64,000 nucleotides of DNA, taken from Campylorhamphus procurvoides. Taxonomy: Eukaryota; Chordata; Aves; Passeriformes; Dendrocolaptidae. A program made the translations under genes and the position numbers. The notes under the pieces were generated by a model. It saw nothing but the letters and a program-made list of their open reading frames with translations, was not told the DNA's origin and searched no databases. The stretch is from positions 876,411-940,410 of the forward strand of contig WBMV01006452.1 of assembly GCA_013396655.1 (NCBI GenBank), written 5' to 3'. Shown piece after piece: positions 25,721 through 36,130 of the stretch. The first letter of the stretch is position 1. Every line of letters starts with the position of its first letter.

Positions 25721-26005
25721 TGCATGGAGCCATCATGGACACTTGAAGGGTTAATACTGGTTCACTAGACCAAGGACAGTAAATTCTGCCTGTGGCTACC
25801 ACCAGTCTATTGTATTATTATTGCAGGCTTTAGAAACAGCTTTTAATTTTAACCCTTTCCAGCCCTCTCCACTATTTCCTTTTTATAAATATAATTGGCA
25901 TTGAATAAAATGGCATGAAATCCTCCTACTCCTACCCTTCAATAATTTCTTTTCACCTTCAGCATTTAGAATACTGGGCAGGAAAAGAAAATTATCCAGA
26001 CAACG

Positions 26006-26093
26006 TGGGCCTCCTTTACCTATAACTTTTAATGTAGCCACAATGCTGGGCCTCCTTTACCTATAACTTTTAATGTAGCCACAACGCTGGGCC
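26006..26093 (+). repeat. 41-bp tandem duplication
   Basis: Two consecutive 41-bp copies (26006-26046 and 26047-26087) differ at a single base, followed by the first six bases of a third copy. The near identity points to a recent slippage or duplication event. No coding or regulatory role is apparent. Confidence 0.95.
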
Positions 26094-28110
26094 CCTTCTA
26101 TTTTGTTGTTATCAGTCCCCACTATTCGGTGCAAGGATGAAGAATCCCACCCACTGCTGACTGGAAACCATGATGGGAGTGTTCAGAGTTGTGATGAACA
26201 CAAAGCCTGAATACAGACAGGCCTGAACCTCCTTCAGTCTTCCCGACACCTGCATTTGTTCACCTGGGTACATTTTTAGGATGACACACTGGGAATTGCT
26301 CACGCCTGTGAGAGCTGACAAATCAAACACACAGGAACCATTGGTTACCTGGAATGCAGAAATCTGATTCTGGGTAACAATTTCAGCAATATGCTGAGCA
26401 CATCCCCAGCCTCAGACAGGCTAAAGAGAAACAACCAATGGAGAAGGGATTATAGAAAGAAGTGCAGGGGACAGCAGAGGACTGGCTCAATGAACCAGGA
26501 GGTCCTTTCCAGTCCTGTATGTCTGTGTTCATCTCTTCATATTGAAGTTGATGGGAGACATTTCCACCGACTTCAAAGGGCTTTCATCCAGCCCCAGTTT
26601 CATTTCTGTTCAATATATAGATGCAAGAGTAATGTCACGCATGACTTTTGTGAGACATGCTAATATACAACCAGTTCTGGGAGCAGCAGAATGAACCCAG
26701 GTAGATAAATTGTTCATCTCCAAATACTAAACATGCCAAGATCTGAAAAATATATCTCCTCGTATCTAAAGTGCAGACAAGTCCAGAAGAGTCACAACTG
26801 GATTTCCAGCCATCATCAGCCATAATCAATTATGCCAAAAAAATTGTCCCGTTATCTATTTGCACCTTTTGCAAGCTACAGGGACAAGGTGAACAAACAT
26901 TTTTGATCAGGGGATCAGCTCACTGCAAGGCCAGCAACAGGAAGGAGTGTCCCAGCGTGAAACCTGTAGCTCTGTAAGGAAGGTTATTTAGTGTAAATGG
27001 GCTGTCAGTTGTTAGAGACACAAGCCACAAAACGCTCTGGAAAGAAGTGTAGAAGCCTCATGTTGATGAACACAGGAACAAGGAATGACAAGGTAAAACG
27101 GGGCTGGTTTATAATTACACAGTGTTTTGTCTTTCTCTCCTTTTTCCACAGAGCAGGCATTCAGCCTGCTCAGCAGAGTCACTCCAATATGTTATCTAAT
27201 GGCTTCATCCTTACTTGTGAGATTCCCCATCTGTGGCCAGACTGTGCCACTGCCTCGTTCAGCTGAGCAAGAGAACATTTGCTCGCTCGCTCAGATCTTG
27301 GGAGACAGGTCTTGCTCTAGAGCAACAAAAAATGAGCTGCTCCTTGGTCAGGTCTGCACCTTTGCACTTCAGTCAGCCTTTTATGAAACTCTCCTCTGGA
27401 TTGGAACGCTGCTCTTTATAGCTGGGCAATCTGCTGGCTCAGTCCTTTTCAGTGCTTTACACTGGTATCATTCTGATCTATGTGGTGGTCTCACATTTTC
27501 CTCCAGAGCTTTCTGCATTGGCCTTGTTTCCAAAGCCAAATAACACAAGCAATGATTTCTAACCTGCAGTTTCTTGGGAAGGATGGATGTTCAGACATAA
27601 TCTCTCCATGTTGCTATTTTTTCACCTGTTGTACAGCAGCTGCTCCTGCCGTTTGGATGCTTCTCTACTGACTTTCCTTTTCCAACTCTTTTCTCCTCAT
27701 AATTTACTGTAAAACTTTCAGTGATCTATAAACCATGGAAAACTGCATCATACCCACTTTAGTTCCCCTTAAGGCAGAGTCATTTCCTCTGAGTGGATTC
27801 CAGGATGTCCCATGGAAGGATTCAGTCCCTGTGGAGCAGTGGGATCCACAAGGGGCACAGGTCAGTGCCCATCAGTCCATACAGACCTAAAGAATCACTC
27901 CAGTTGACTTCACAATTGTCTCGTCAGTGGCCACACAACACAGGGGAAAACAGGCATGGTTTGCTGGAATTGACAAGTGTCACCTCCTACAAATGGAAGG
28001 AGGAGCACGAGAACGGCAAAGCTGAACCGATTCCTTCTGGCACCAGTTATCCAACGTGGCAAGAGATACCTGTGACTGCCACATGCAAATTTAGTGCGTA
28101 GCATGCTTGC
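26094..28110. other. Non-coding DNA, no gene recognised
   Basis: Mixed sequence containing one old LINE-like fragment (26430-26605). The longest frame is 138 codons (27127-27543, plus), overlapped by a second plus-strand frame, with no recognised domain. A polypyrimidine run ending in CACAG at 27128-27152 looks like a splice acceptor by chance; no exon continues convincingly from it. Confidence 0.55.
26430..26605 (+). mobile_element. Possible ancient CR1-like LINE 3' fragment
   Basis: CCAGGAGGTCCTTTCCAGTC at 26500-26519 resembles the 3' terminal segment of CR1 elements in sense orientation. Next comes a GAAGTTGATGGGAG ... CGACTTCAAAGGG pair like the GAAGTCAATGGGAG/TTGACTTCAATGGG motif common in old amniote repeats. 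The copy is heavily decayed and no reverse transcriptase sequence is present. Confidence 0.4.
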
Positions 28111-28671
28111 TTTTTATTTGATTTTTAGCAGGTCTCTCCACAATAAATATACCAGCAGAATGCATAAACAAAGTGCCTGGCACTCACAGTTTATCTTGAT
28201 GATGGAAAATTTGATTGATGGTAAGTTCAGAAAGTGGCAAATTTTCAACATAGGGCTAAACAACCTTTAGTTGCTGATTTTAATATTTTTATTTTTTTTT
28301 AGCTCAGTTTCTCTCAGCCTTCACATTTCTTGTCTTGAAGCTGCTTTGTTCTCATGCTCCAGCAGCAGCTGGGTGGGCAAAAAAAAGAAGCCTGCCCTAT
28401 TTGATCCTTGTGCATTTTCACTGTTCAAGTTTCTTATTACCAGGTTAAGAATTAAATGGAGATATTTTGCACATCACATTGGTTCTTGTCATCTCTTCCT
28501 GGGACAGAACCTGCGAGACAGACTTTTCTGCTTGTAAAATGCTAATTTTTAACCTATCACAGCTATTGCAATACTGAAAGAGTGGAGGGGTGCAGGCACA
28601 TGAGCAGAGTGAGGTAGCTCAGGGGAGATGCCACTCAAAGAAACTCCATTCATAAAAGCATAGAGGGGAAA
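28111..28671. promoter_or_regulatory. Candidate conserved block with HOX/PBX site
   Basis: AT-rich stretch, most complex at 28100-28280. TGATTGATGG at 28212-28221 fits the HOX/PBX composite consensus TGATNNATGG exactly. A T-run near 28290-28300 and ordinary sequence follow. A 7-mer of this type occurs several times per 64 kb by chance, so the motif alone is weak support. Confidence 0.32.
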
Positions 28672-28820
28672 AATATTTTACAGAGGCGGAAATTGAGGCC
28701 CAATCTTACAATGATTTGTGTCCAGGAGCTTCCAGGAAGAGTGTGGCCAAAGGGCAAGCTCAAGCTGGACCCCACGGCTCCTAATCTTGTGCCTTAGCAA
28801 CAAGACCACTCTCCCTCTGC
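28672..28820 (+). mobile_element. MIR-like amniote SINE fragment
   Basis: Begins with TTTTACAGAGGCGGAAATTGAGGC and ends with CTCCTAATCTTGTGCCTTAG followed by ACAAGACCACTCTCCCTCT. These are the MIR core and the tail typical of the amniote MIR1-type family (known from turtle and bird genomes). Orientation is plus. The internal ACTTGCCCAAGG motif is changed to a TTTGTGTCCAGG-like form, so the copy is old. Confidence 0.75.
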
Positions 28821-29060
28821 ACGCAGGCTCAGAGAGAAGAGGTGCAACCTTCTAGGAGGGAATCCTTGCTGGATTAAACACTTTGCTTGCTTTCCTCTTC
28901 TCATCCCTTTGCTCCTTCAAAGCGGGGAGGATGGGGAGGGGGCCAGACAGTGAAATGGTGCCCACCCCCCCTTAGTGTTCAGCCCACCCCACACCCAGGG
29001 GGGTCCTGGGGCTCCCCAGTGGCCCCCAAATGCCCACGCCCCTCGGCCGGGGAGGAGGGA
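28821..29060. other. GC-rich, C-tract block
   Basis: A locally very C- and G-rich stretch (28915-29055) with several runs of four to seven C or G and a CTGGGG/CCCCAG dyad near 29008-29021, sitting directly beside an AT-rich regulatory-looking block. The 61-codon frame here is compositional. It may be a GC-biased gene-conversion patch or structured low-complexity DNA. Confidence 0.45.
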
Positions 29061-29720
29061 TATGATTTGTAATTGCAATATTTTCATTACTGTCTCTTAG
29101 TTCTTTGCACACTAATGTCAAGAGCTTTGTCTTTGTAGTGTTATTGGCATTTTTCATCATATTCATGAAGTGTGGGTCAATTTTCTTCAAAAGGCTCACT
29201 TCGCCAACTTGCCACAAAGACAGACAGTAATAAATTCTACTAGTGCACAGCGAAGGCTTCGTAGCTGCAAGCAACAATAAAAAGCAATGAGCTGGGTGTC
29301 ACTAAGTAACTCCAGTTTACACTGCATTTTCTTCTTTTATTGAAAACTCAGAATATGAATTTATTAATGAACACACAGGCCTACTTTGAAGGGGGGGGGG
29401 GCCCGAGTCAATTTATTTGGTATTCACACAGTGTGTGCCTACATTGTATTGTTTCATCATTTTATGGCCAGGCACAGCTTGTTAGGCTGTGGCCCTCCAG
29501 AAAAAAGCAGGCTCATATAGCAACACCTTGACGTAGATGTACAGCTGCTTTCACTGTGGCTGTCTCACCTTTAGCCCCGTCTGTCTACTGCCGGCTTTCA
29601 TTTTCCGCATTCATACATCAATAAGCTTTGCATGCTGACACCTAATTTTGCAGGCTACTTTGGTTATGGAGGCCATGTTTTGCATATCACTACCCACCCC
29701 CTTCTGACATCTACTGCCTT
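29061..29720. promoter_or_regulatory. Strong candidate conserved non-coding element pair
   Basis: Two complex blocks, 29065-29340 and 29403-29690, are separated by an 11-base G run (29391-29401). The first has TTTGTAATTGCAATATTTTCATTAC-type AT-rich motifs and several retained CpGs; the second has TTCATACATCAATAAGC and a CCGCATTCATAC word. No simple repeats lie inside the blocks and no frame exceeds 101 codons. I infer enhancer function. Confidence 0.46.
29391..29401 (+). repeat. G11 homopolymer
   Basis: Eleven consecutive G followed by CCCGAG. Homopolymer length is error-prone in sequencing and polymorphic in populations. Confidence 0.9.
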
Positions 29721-29820
29721 TAAAGAGGGAGAGAATAGAGAGAGCACGAAAGAGGGATTCTTTTCTTCTCAGCCTAATCAGAGATTTCTTTATATTTGTC
29801 AAAAGCAGATCTGCCAAATC

Positions 29821-30660
29821 AACTTTAATTGATTCTTCCACAGTTCTCATGTATGATTTTTGAAGGACTGGGCTTGTGTTCCAAGACACAGTGTTGTGTT
29901 TCAAACAAATATGAGGTTTCTACAGTAAATCAAATTTGGATGCCAATTAGTTAGCATTTTCCATTCCAATTAAATTTGAGACCTTTCTGATTTTGAAAGA
30001 CTTGAGTGTCTATGCCTGTGTGCATGTAGGGAAGTGTGTGTGCCTATCTCTATTTTAGAGAGGCGGAAAGATATATACATATAAAATATTTAATGTGCTC
30101 TCCGTGGTCTAATAAGCAGGGAGGGGTTAGAGTCACCCATTTAAATATATATTTTGGAGGAATTCTATTTTTTTTTTACCTTGTTTATTTCACAAGGGCT
30201 TACCAGCCAATTCTAACCTGTTATGTGACACCACAAAGGTTTTTACTTCTCAGTCAGGTGGCTAATGTCATTATATCGTTGACAACTCATAAAATGTTAT
30301 AATCTAAGAGGGCTTTCCCTCCCCATACACACACAGAGTGAAAGCTCATTGTAGCAAAGAGAGGATTAGGGGCAAAAAGCAAGATTAATGGTTAAAAAAA
30401 TGGAAGCAGGCTGAGTCCAGATAGAACACTGTAGCTTAAAAACAAATATAATTTGTATATTAAAATGTGTCTTGATCTTCCTAGATTTGCTCTAAATAAA
30501 CCCAGCATACAATACAAGGGATTTCCTACTGGATATTGCATATATTTCAGCAAAGTCTATATATTTGGTTTGAATCAATTTTTAAATGAATTCCTTTTAT
30601 GACTGGAAATCAGTTTTTAGGCAGACTCAGAATACAGAGACTAAGATTGAATCCCACACT
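29821..30660. promoter_or_regulatory. Candidate conserved non-coding block
   Basis: AT-rich complex DNA with CCAATTAGTTAGC and CCAATTAAATTTG words at 29943-29978, and further ATTAAT and ATATTTAAT sites to 30150. A second AT-rich part follows from 30430. Small CA and TG runs lie near 30010-30050. There is no plausible coding frame. Confidence 0.4.
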
Positions 30661-31220
30661 ACGAGGACGGGAAGGAAACAAAAGCTTGCTTAGATTAAGT
30701 AGAACTCTCATGTGCAATCACAGCCAACCCTAAAACTGTCCTACAGTGCCTGTGCTGGGAGAAATCTTCCTGGCACCCAAGGGCCCGAGTGCCACACACA
30801 GAAAACCTCCTGCCAATAAGTTTTACCCTGCTGTGTCCCCCCGAGGACCTGAGGACAGGCAGCCAGCCCTGCTCCAGCAGACATCAGGAGCAGGCAGAGC
30901 CATTCCCCTTCTTGAGCTCCCAAGGACTCAAATCCACAGCAGGAAGGAATTCACCCCCAGCGAAATTCAGGTGGGAACAAGCACACGCCTGCGTTTCTCT
31001 GGGAAGGAGATTAATTAGTTTCTTCCTCTTTTAAAACATAAATAAAAGAACAAAGACCTGAGCTTGAAAAAAGTGAGAAGATCCAGGCACGCTTGGCCAG
31101 CAGGGAAAGGCAATAATCTTCAGGTAGTTTGGGGCTGGAACGCCGTGTGTTTTGTGTTCCCTCCTACTACGTACACCTACTGGCCTACCCACCCAAAGGC
31201 AGTAAAATGAGAAATTATGA
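30661..31220. other. Non-coding DNA, no gene recognised
   Basis: GC-richer spacer with overlapping frames of 60-90 codons on both strands and no recognised domain, repeat family or motif cluster. Confidence 0.58.
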
Positions 31221-32120
31221 TGCCTATTGAATACCATTCATATACTCACAGTGTCACATCCAATGTCAATTAGTGTTCCTGCTTCCATCATTGTTACACG
31301 AGGGGAAAATCTATGGTGTTAAACAGCCCTTGGATTCACGTTTCTGGATGGACTTTGTTTGGCACACATAAAATAAAATCCATGGGAAATCTGACTGGCA
31401 CAAGACCTTTGATGGATTTGTGTGTGGAGAGTTTTCACATTCAGTCAAATATGTGTGGTTTAGGTCAAATTTTTCAAGGCAGCTTCTCTTTAGATCTGGG
31501 TAAAGCCAAGTCTTTTGGGTGGAAAAGCTGCAGATTTGCTGATAGCCGAGACTTTGCCTGGACTGAATGTGCAAGTTGAGGAGGAAAATTGCAGAGAAGT
31601 ATGCAAACACTTTTAAACTCTCAAAACAAAAGCATCTCAAGTCCTTCGTGTGAAATCTCTTGGACTTTTATACTCTTTAATTGTCTGCTTGCATAGAAAC
31701 AAAAGGGTTCAGTGTTGAAATGAAGCTCTGAAACGAGTGTTGAACGTCAAACTGGCCTTCCAAAGGTTTGTGTTCTTCTTTTAATAAAAAGCCTAAAATT
31801 TAATTTTTAGCTCAGCTGATGATCAATTTTTCTTCTACATTTCAAGATCTGCAATAACCCACCAAATCTTCTACTTATCTCCCATTGTGCTGACTCCTGT
31901 AAAAAATGTAGCCCTTCAAGCTACGAAATGATAGAGGAAAATCAGACAACACACAATAAAGCCTATAAAATTATGAACAGTATAGGGGAAGCAAATAGAA
32001 AAGAATTAGTCATTATTTCTCACAGCATAAGAACAGGGGTGCACCCAATTACGAGGCAGCGGGGCTAAAATAGCCCACAAGAAACACTTTGACAAAGAAT
32101 AACTAAATTATGCAACTCAG
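31221..32120. promoter_or_regulatory. Candidate conserved non-coding block
   Basis: A small AT-rich segment at 31221-31300 with GTCAATTAGTG, then ordinary DNA, then a stronger block at 31640-32115 rich in TTTAAT, AATTTAATTTTT, TTAGTCATTA and CAATTACGAGG words. Few CpGs, no repeats. A minus-strand frame of 109 codons (31311-31640) before the main block has no protein features. Confidence 0.42.
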
Positions 32121-33125
32121 TGCCCAGCAGGTTGCAGAGACCAGGAATAGGAATGGATTGTAAACATGATCAGACAAATTTAGAGGAGAGGTCTACAGAG
32201 GACTGGCAAGCACAACAATCCCAACAACGGGTTGGGAAGTCCAGGGCCTGGGAGGGGAGTGGTCCCTCTCTGTGATGCTCCATCCTGACAACACTGCAGT
32301 GATGCAGGGTCACACCAGGGCTGTCACATCCCTTTGCAAAGCAGGGTGTCCACCACACAGCTGGGATTACTCGTGGGATCCCCATCCCTGGCTGGGTCTG
32401 GTTGGAGGTGCTGAAGGAAGTGGCCAAGGAGGGCTCCTGGTTGGAGCAGCAGCTCCAAACCCCTGAGGGAATCACTGCCCTGCCAAGTGCACGCTGAGCC
32501 CTTGATCCAGACCACACGTGCAGCAAAAACAATGGCACTGATGAGCGATTATGTGTCTTTGTAAAGCACTCCTACCAAGGTGCACTTGTGTGGCTGGTAT
32601 GCAACAGGGCTGGAGATTAAGCTCTTTATGTGTCACTTTGGGGGTATTTAATTGCAGGGTAAGTAGAAAAAGAGAAAATTAAAAGAGGGCCACAGGCTGG
32701 TTTGACAACGGTGGCAAGAAGTGCCCTGTTCAGCAATAGTACCAGGCCTGGGGACTCGAGATGGGCACATAAATGTGGCTGACAGGAGCTGCCTTTAACC
32801 ACTGGCAGAGACCAGAGCAGAAGTTTCTCAACCATTTCTTGATTTATGGACCCTTACACTTGCAACAGAGAGGTGGTCACCTGTAACAGTGAATTAAAGC
32901 CTCCTGACAATAGGTTTTTTCAGCTGCCTTCCAGGCACCCTTGAGGGAGGTGGCTCAGAGACCCTCCAGGACATTTAGTGCAGCTGGAAAACGACTGGCA
33001 TAGGAATGAGCAAAGGAACAGTGATAGGTGGTGTCCAAGCTTGGGGTTTAGCTTTGCCCTCCCATCTCCCTTTCCTGTCTAGCTGTTGCAAAAGAATCAT
33101 TTTTTAAAGCCTTCATTTTTCTCCA
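32121..33125. other. Non-coding DNA, no gene recognised
   Basis: GC-richer, CpG-poor sequence. The longest frame is 122 codons on the minus strand (32170-32538), with overlapping frames on both strands. Nothing recognised. Confidence 0.58.
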
Positions 33126-33345
33126 TAGTTTTAAGGCTAAAAAGGACTATTAGATCATTTGCTCTGACCTTTTACATCTACAGGCCATCACACTTCCTCC
33201 AGTTTACGAGTACCTCCATAAAATAAGAGCCCATATTAATTTCAATCACCACTGAGGGAAATAAACCTGTTCCAGTCAGAAAAGGATCTCTCTGAAGTTC
33301 ATCGTTCGCCACCATTCACACTCTCTCCATTCACATCCTTTCTAA
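33126..33345 (-). mobile_element. Ancient CR1-like LINE fragment, antisense
   Basis: The segment TTAAGGCTAAAAAGGACTAT TAGATCATTTGCTCTGACC (with a space added between words) followed by ACAGGCCATCACACTTCC matches, with drift, the antisense 3' region of CR1 copies known from birds and turtles (GGGACCATTAGATCATCTAG then TCTGACCTCCTG then ACAGGCCA). The element is old, 5'-truncated and non-coding. Exact ends are uncertain. Confidence 0.58.
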
Positions 33346-33499
33346 TTACTGTACTATTTTCCCTCTGTACATCCATGAACCTATTGTTAAAATACTAGGA
33401 ATAGGAGTTTCAATTACAGTGGCATGCTATGTTGGTCACACTTTACACACTAAAAAGGATTCCCAACGTGAACACTTGGACAGCCTAACCAGACAAGTT

Positions 33500-33546
33500 A
33501 AAAAAAATAAAAAACATACTGGGGGAAAGAAAAAAAAAAAAGAAAA
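33500..33546 (+). repeat. A-rich low-complexity tract
   Basis: A-rich over 47 bp, including an 11-base A run at 33531-33541, placed between the CR1-like and MIR-like fragments. It could be a decayed poly(A) or a simple A-rich expansion. Confidence 0.8.
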
Positions 33547-33560
33547 GTAGAAATCCCTAT

Positions 33561-33698
33561 TCTCCCCAGCTCACATAAACACAAAGAAATTAAACGACTG
33601 GTCAAAAGTCACCCCGAAGTTGGCGGCAGAGATGGAGCTGAAACCTACTTTCTCAAGTCAAATCCAGAGTTTTAATCACCAGAACACCCTTCCTCTCC
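33561..33698 (+). mobile_element. MIR-like amniote SINE fragment
   Basis: AGAAATTAAACGACTGGTCAAAAGTCAC, then AAGTTGGCGGCAGAGATGGAGCTGAAACC, then TTTTAATCACCAGAACACCCTTCCTCT (each given loosely) follow the core-to-tail order of the amniote MIR1-type SINE. This is the clearest of the MIR-like copies. Orientation is plus; the promoter head is missing or unrecognisable. Confidence 0.78.
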
Positions 33699-34060
33699 CT
33701 TCATTGCTTTCATTTATCATTTGAGGCTAGGCAGACTACATCGAAATGATGGCTTTGTGAAGCATAGAAACACAGTTTTACGGGCTATAAACAATAAATA
33801 TGAACCTGAGAGACACCTCCAGGAAGCCTCCCTACCAAAAAAGAGTCCTTTTTCCATCTTTCCCCCCAGATGATGGCAAACCCACGGTTTCCCCCTCTTT
33901 GCCGGGCTCAGCCTGCTGCCAGCCCCACCAGCCTGGCTGTGCCAGCTCCCCTGCATGGCACGTTGGCTGCAGGATGGCAGCGAGTTCTCCCTGTCCCTGC
34001 CAAGATGACAAAGTCCTGGCTGGCTCTGCCGCCGCCTCTGCCAGTGTACCAGGGAATTGG
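33699..34060. other. Non-coding spacer, GC-rich
   Basis: Overlapping frames of 79-123 codons run in four registers through 33717-34241, which is typical of stop-poor GC-rich DNA rather than a gene. No domain was recognised in any. Confidence 0.55.
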
Positions 34061-34260
34061 TTGTGTGATTTCATTTAAGCCCTGCTCACTAATTATTAAC
34101 TGTGGGCTCAGCATTCAGGGTGCAGACAATGGGATCAGCCAGGCACCGCTCCATGGGCGGGGGGGGCACCGCAGTCAGCATGGGTTTCTTTTTAATTATT
34201 GTGCAGTGGAATCAGTCCTGGAGAAGAGAATTGAAAAGTAGACAAAATTCTGATTAATAA
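34061..34260. promoter_or_regulatory. Short candidate conserved element
   Basis: ATTTAAGCC, CTAATTATTAAC, TTTTTAATTATTG and GATTAATAACC lie within 180 bp, flanking a G-run (34158-34167). The clustering of ATTA cores in GC-rich surroundings suggests a small homeodomain-responsive element. Confidence 0.38.
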
Positions 34261-35560
34261 CCATAAGGGCTTCTTTTTTTTTTTTTGGTATTGTTTCTCT
34301 GGGTTCCTGCCCACAGGAGCCCAACTGTCCTTTCTGCTGTAGCACCAAAACCTGCACACACTTTAAAAAAACCCAAGAGAACTTATTTAACTTCTATTGT
34401 TTTACAGGACTATTCCACAATAACAATGAATTATGCAGAGTTGAGCCCTAAACCCATTTCTGGATCCAGACTTCTATGTACTTTGCTCATGGACGCAGAT
34501 ATAAAATTTAAGGATGATGGATAATCCTATTTTACAGCATCCCTGGGAAAAACATAAACTTCCCCACAGGTTGGAAGGGCTCTGTTCTGGACTGATGTCC
34601 AGGCTCCAAAGTTTCAGGCCTTTGCTTGGTACTGTGCTTTGCTCTGTGTAAAGGCTGAACTCCTGTGGTATCTGTGTTACCTCCTCTCCCAGGGGATTTG
34701 TGCAGGGAAGGGTTCTTTATCTCATCTGGCATTTGCGTCTCACTGGCTCTGTTACTTCTGAACTGCAGAACTACACACTGGGTCAGGTTCACTGTGAAGG
34801 TGGCTCCAAGCTCATTCAGAAATTGGGTGCAACACTTCAGGTGATTTTCCAAGATGTCTCCTCATTTGTAACAGCCTATTGATTGGTGTATTTCCATCTC
34901 AGAGACACATCAAGTGATACATTTGCTCGAAATAGTAGGAATAGGGGGAAAAGACATCAGGGTCTTCTGAAAATAGTGCTTCATCCTGGAAAAGCTTTGT
35001 TTCACATGAGGGCATTCGTCAGCATGATCTCTGATCACACCTATCAGACACACCCCAGAGGGGAGCTGGAGCCTCTCTTCCCATAGTTTTCCCAGCAGTG
35101 GGAATGCATGATTTGCATTAGGGACAGGGGACAGGAGCCCAGCGGCCCCACCTGAGGGGTTCAGTGCTAAGGGACCAGCAGCCCCACCAGCACCCCGGGG
35201 AGAGCAGCTCCTCTCTAATACAGAGCACGTGAGCAGGGGCTATCATGGCCAGGGATAAGGAGAAACACGTGCTGGAGCAGGTCCCAGGGCAAGGATTACA
35301 GGAAATGGGCTGCCGTATCTCACAGAGCAAGCACATGTCAGGGTCTGAAAGCAAAGTGAGCCCCTTGGTGTGGAGCCTCGTGCTGTACCTGCAGTGAAGC
35401 CTTTCCTGCAAATGGAGACATCAGAAGGAGATGACATTCCCCAGGGGCTGGCAAAATGTTATATGAATCACACCCGGCTCTGCTCAGGAAACATCTCTCT
35501 CAGGTCTGAGTGGAATTCTATACCAAAGGCATATATTTTTACATTAAGATTTCTTTTTTC
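34261..35560. other. Non-coding DNA, no gene recognised
   Basis: Starts with a 13-base T run (34274-34286). Mixed sequence follows, with frames up to 106 codons (34532-34852, minus) that show no protein features. Confidence 0.6.
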
Positions 35561-35581
35561 TTTCCACTTTCAATATCTTGG

Positions 35582-35655
35582 AAGTGCTTTTTCACTAAGC
35601 ACTTATTATGAAGAAGGAATATTACCTGAGTAATATTTCTTCCGCAGTATTACTC
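35582..35655. other. Cluster of three short hairpins
   Basis: First, AAGTGCTT (35582-35589) pairs with AAGCACTT (35597-35604) across 7 bases. Eight bases later a 13-bp stem, 35613-35625 with 35630-35642, closes a 4-base CTGA loop with one G:T wobble. Third, GAGTAATA (35628-35635) can instead pair with TATTACTC (35648-35655), excluding the second stem. The 13-bp stem is unlikely by chance. DNA cruciform, RNA structure, or remnant of a small foldback transposon are all possible. Confidence 0.6.
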
Positions 35656-35660
35656 AATTT

Positions 35661-35960
35661 GGCCACGTGATAGTCCCTCCTCTTCTTCCTCAATCCTTCC
35701 AATTCCAATTTTTGACACATTTTGACCCGGTTTCCAGAGTTTCTACCACTCCATTTTGCTCCCACACAGACCAGTGTGCAGCAGGGCCCCCCAGTTGACA
35801 CAGGTTCCCTTCCCATCTCTCTCCCAAGACTGGTGGGAGGAGAAAAGTCCCCTAAAAAGACAGTAGGAAGCATTGATTCCTTTTGAGGCTATACCAGGAT
35901 CTTATGGCCACAATTCCTCACATTCATCCATGGCAAGGCATTATGGGGTATTGTGTTTGA
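35661..35960. other. Non-coding spacer
   Basis: Pyrimidine-rich sequence with an 83-codon minus-strand frame of no recognisable character. Confidence 0.55.
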
Positions 35961-36130
35961 CTCTCAACAAACTGTGTTGCTAGGGCGACGTTTATTATGA
36001 TACATAATGTGAATAAAGGATGAAACTGTACACAGCGTGCTGATTTGCTATAACTGTCATCTGTGATGATAGTCTCTAGTTTATACCTCAAATGAATTTT
36101 GCATGGATGGTACCGATGCTACCGAGTGCT
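35961..36130. promoter_or_regulatory. Candidate conserved element with X-box-like site
   Basis: GTTGCTAGGGCGAC at 35986-35999 matches 11 of 14 positions of the palindromic RFX X-box GTTGCCATGGCAAC. AT-rich complex sequence with TACATAATG and GAATAAAGG words follows to about 36110. RFX factors act on ciliary and neuronal gene enhancers; use of this site is inference. Confidence 0.36.

Noticed and set aside
27128..27152. Splice-acceptor-like polypyrimidine tract ending in CACAG
   Set aside because: The following frame has no recognisable protein, and such tracts are common by chance.
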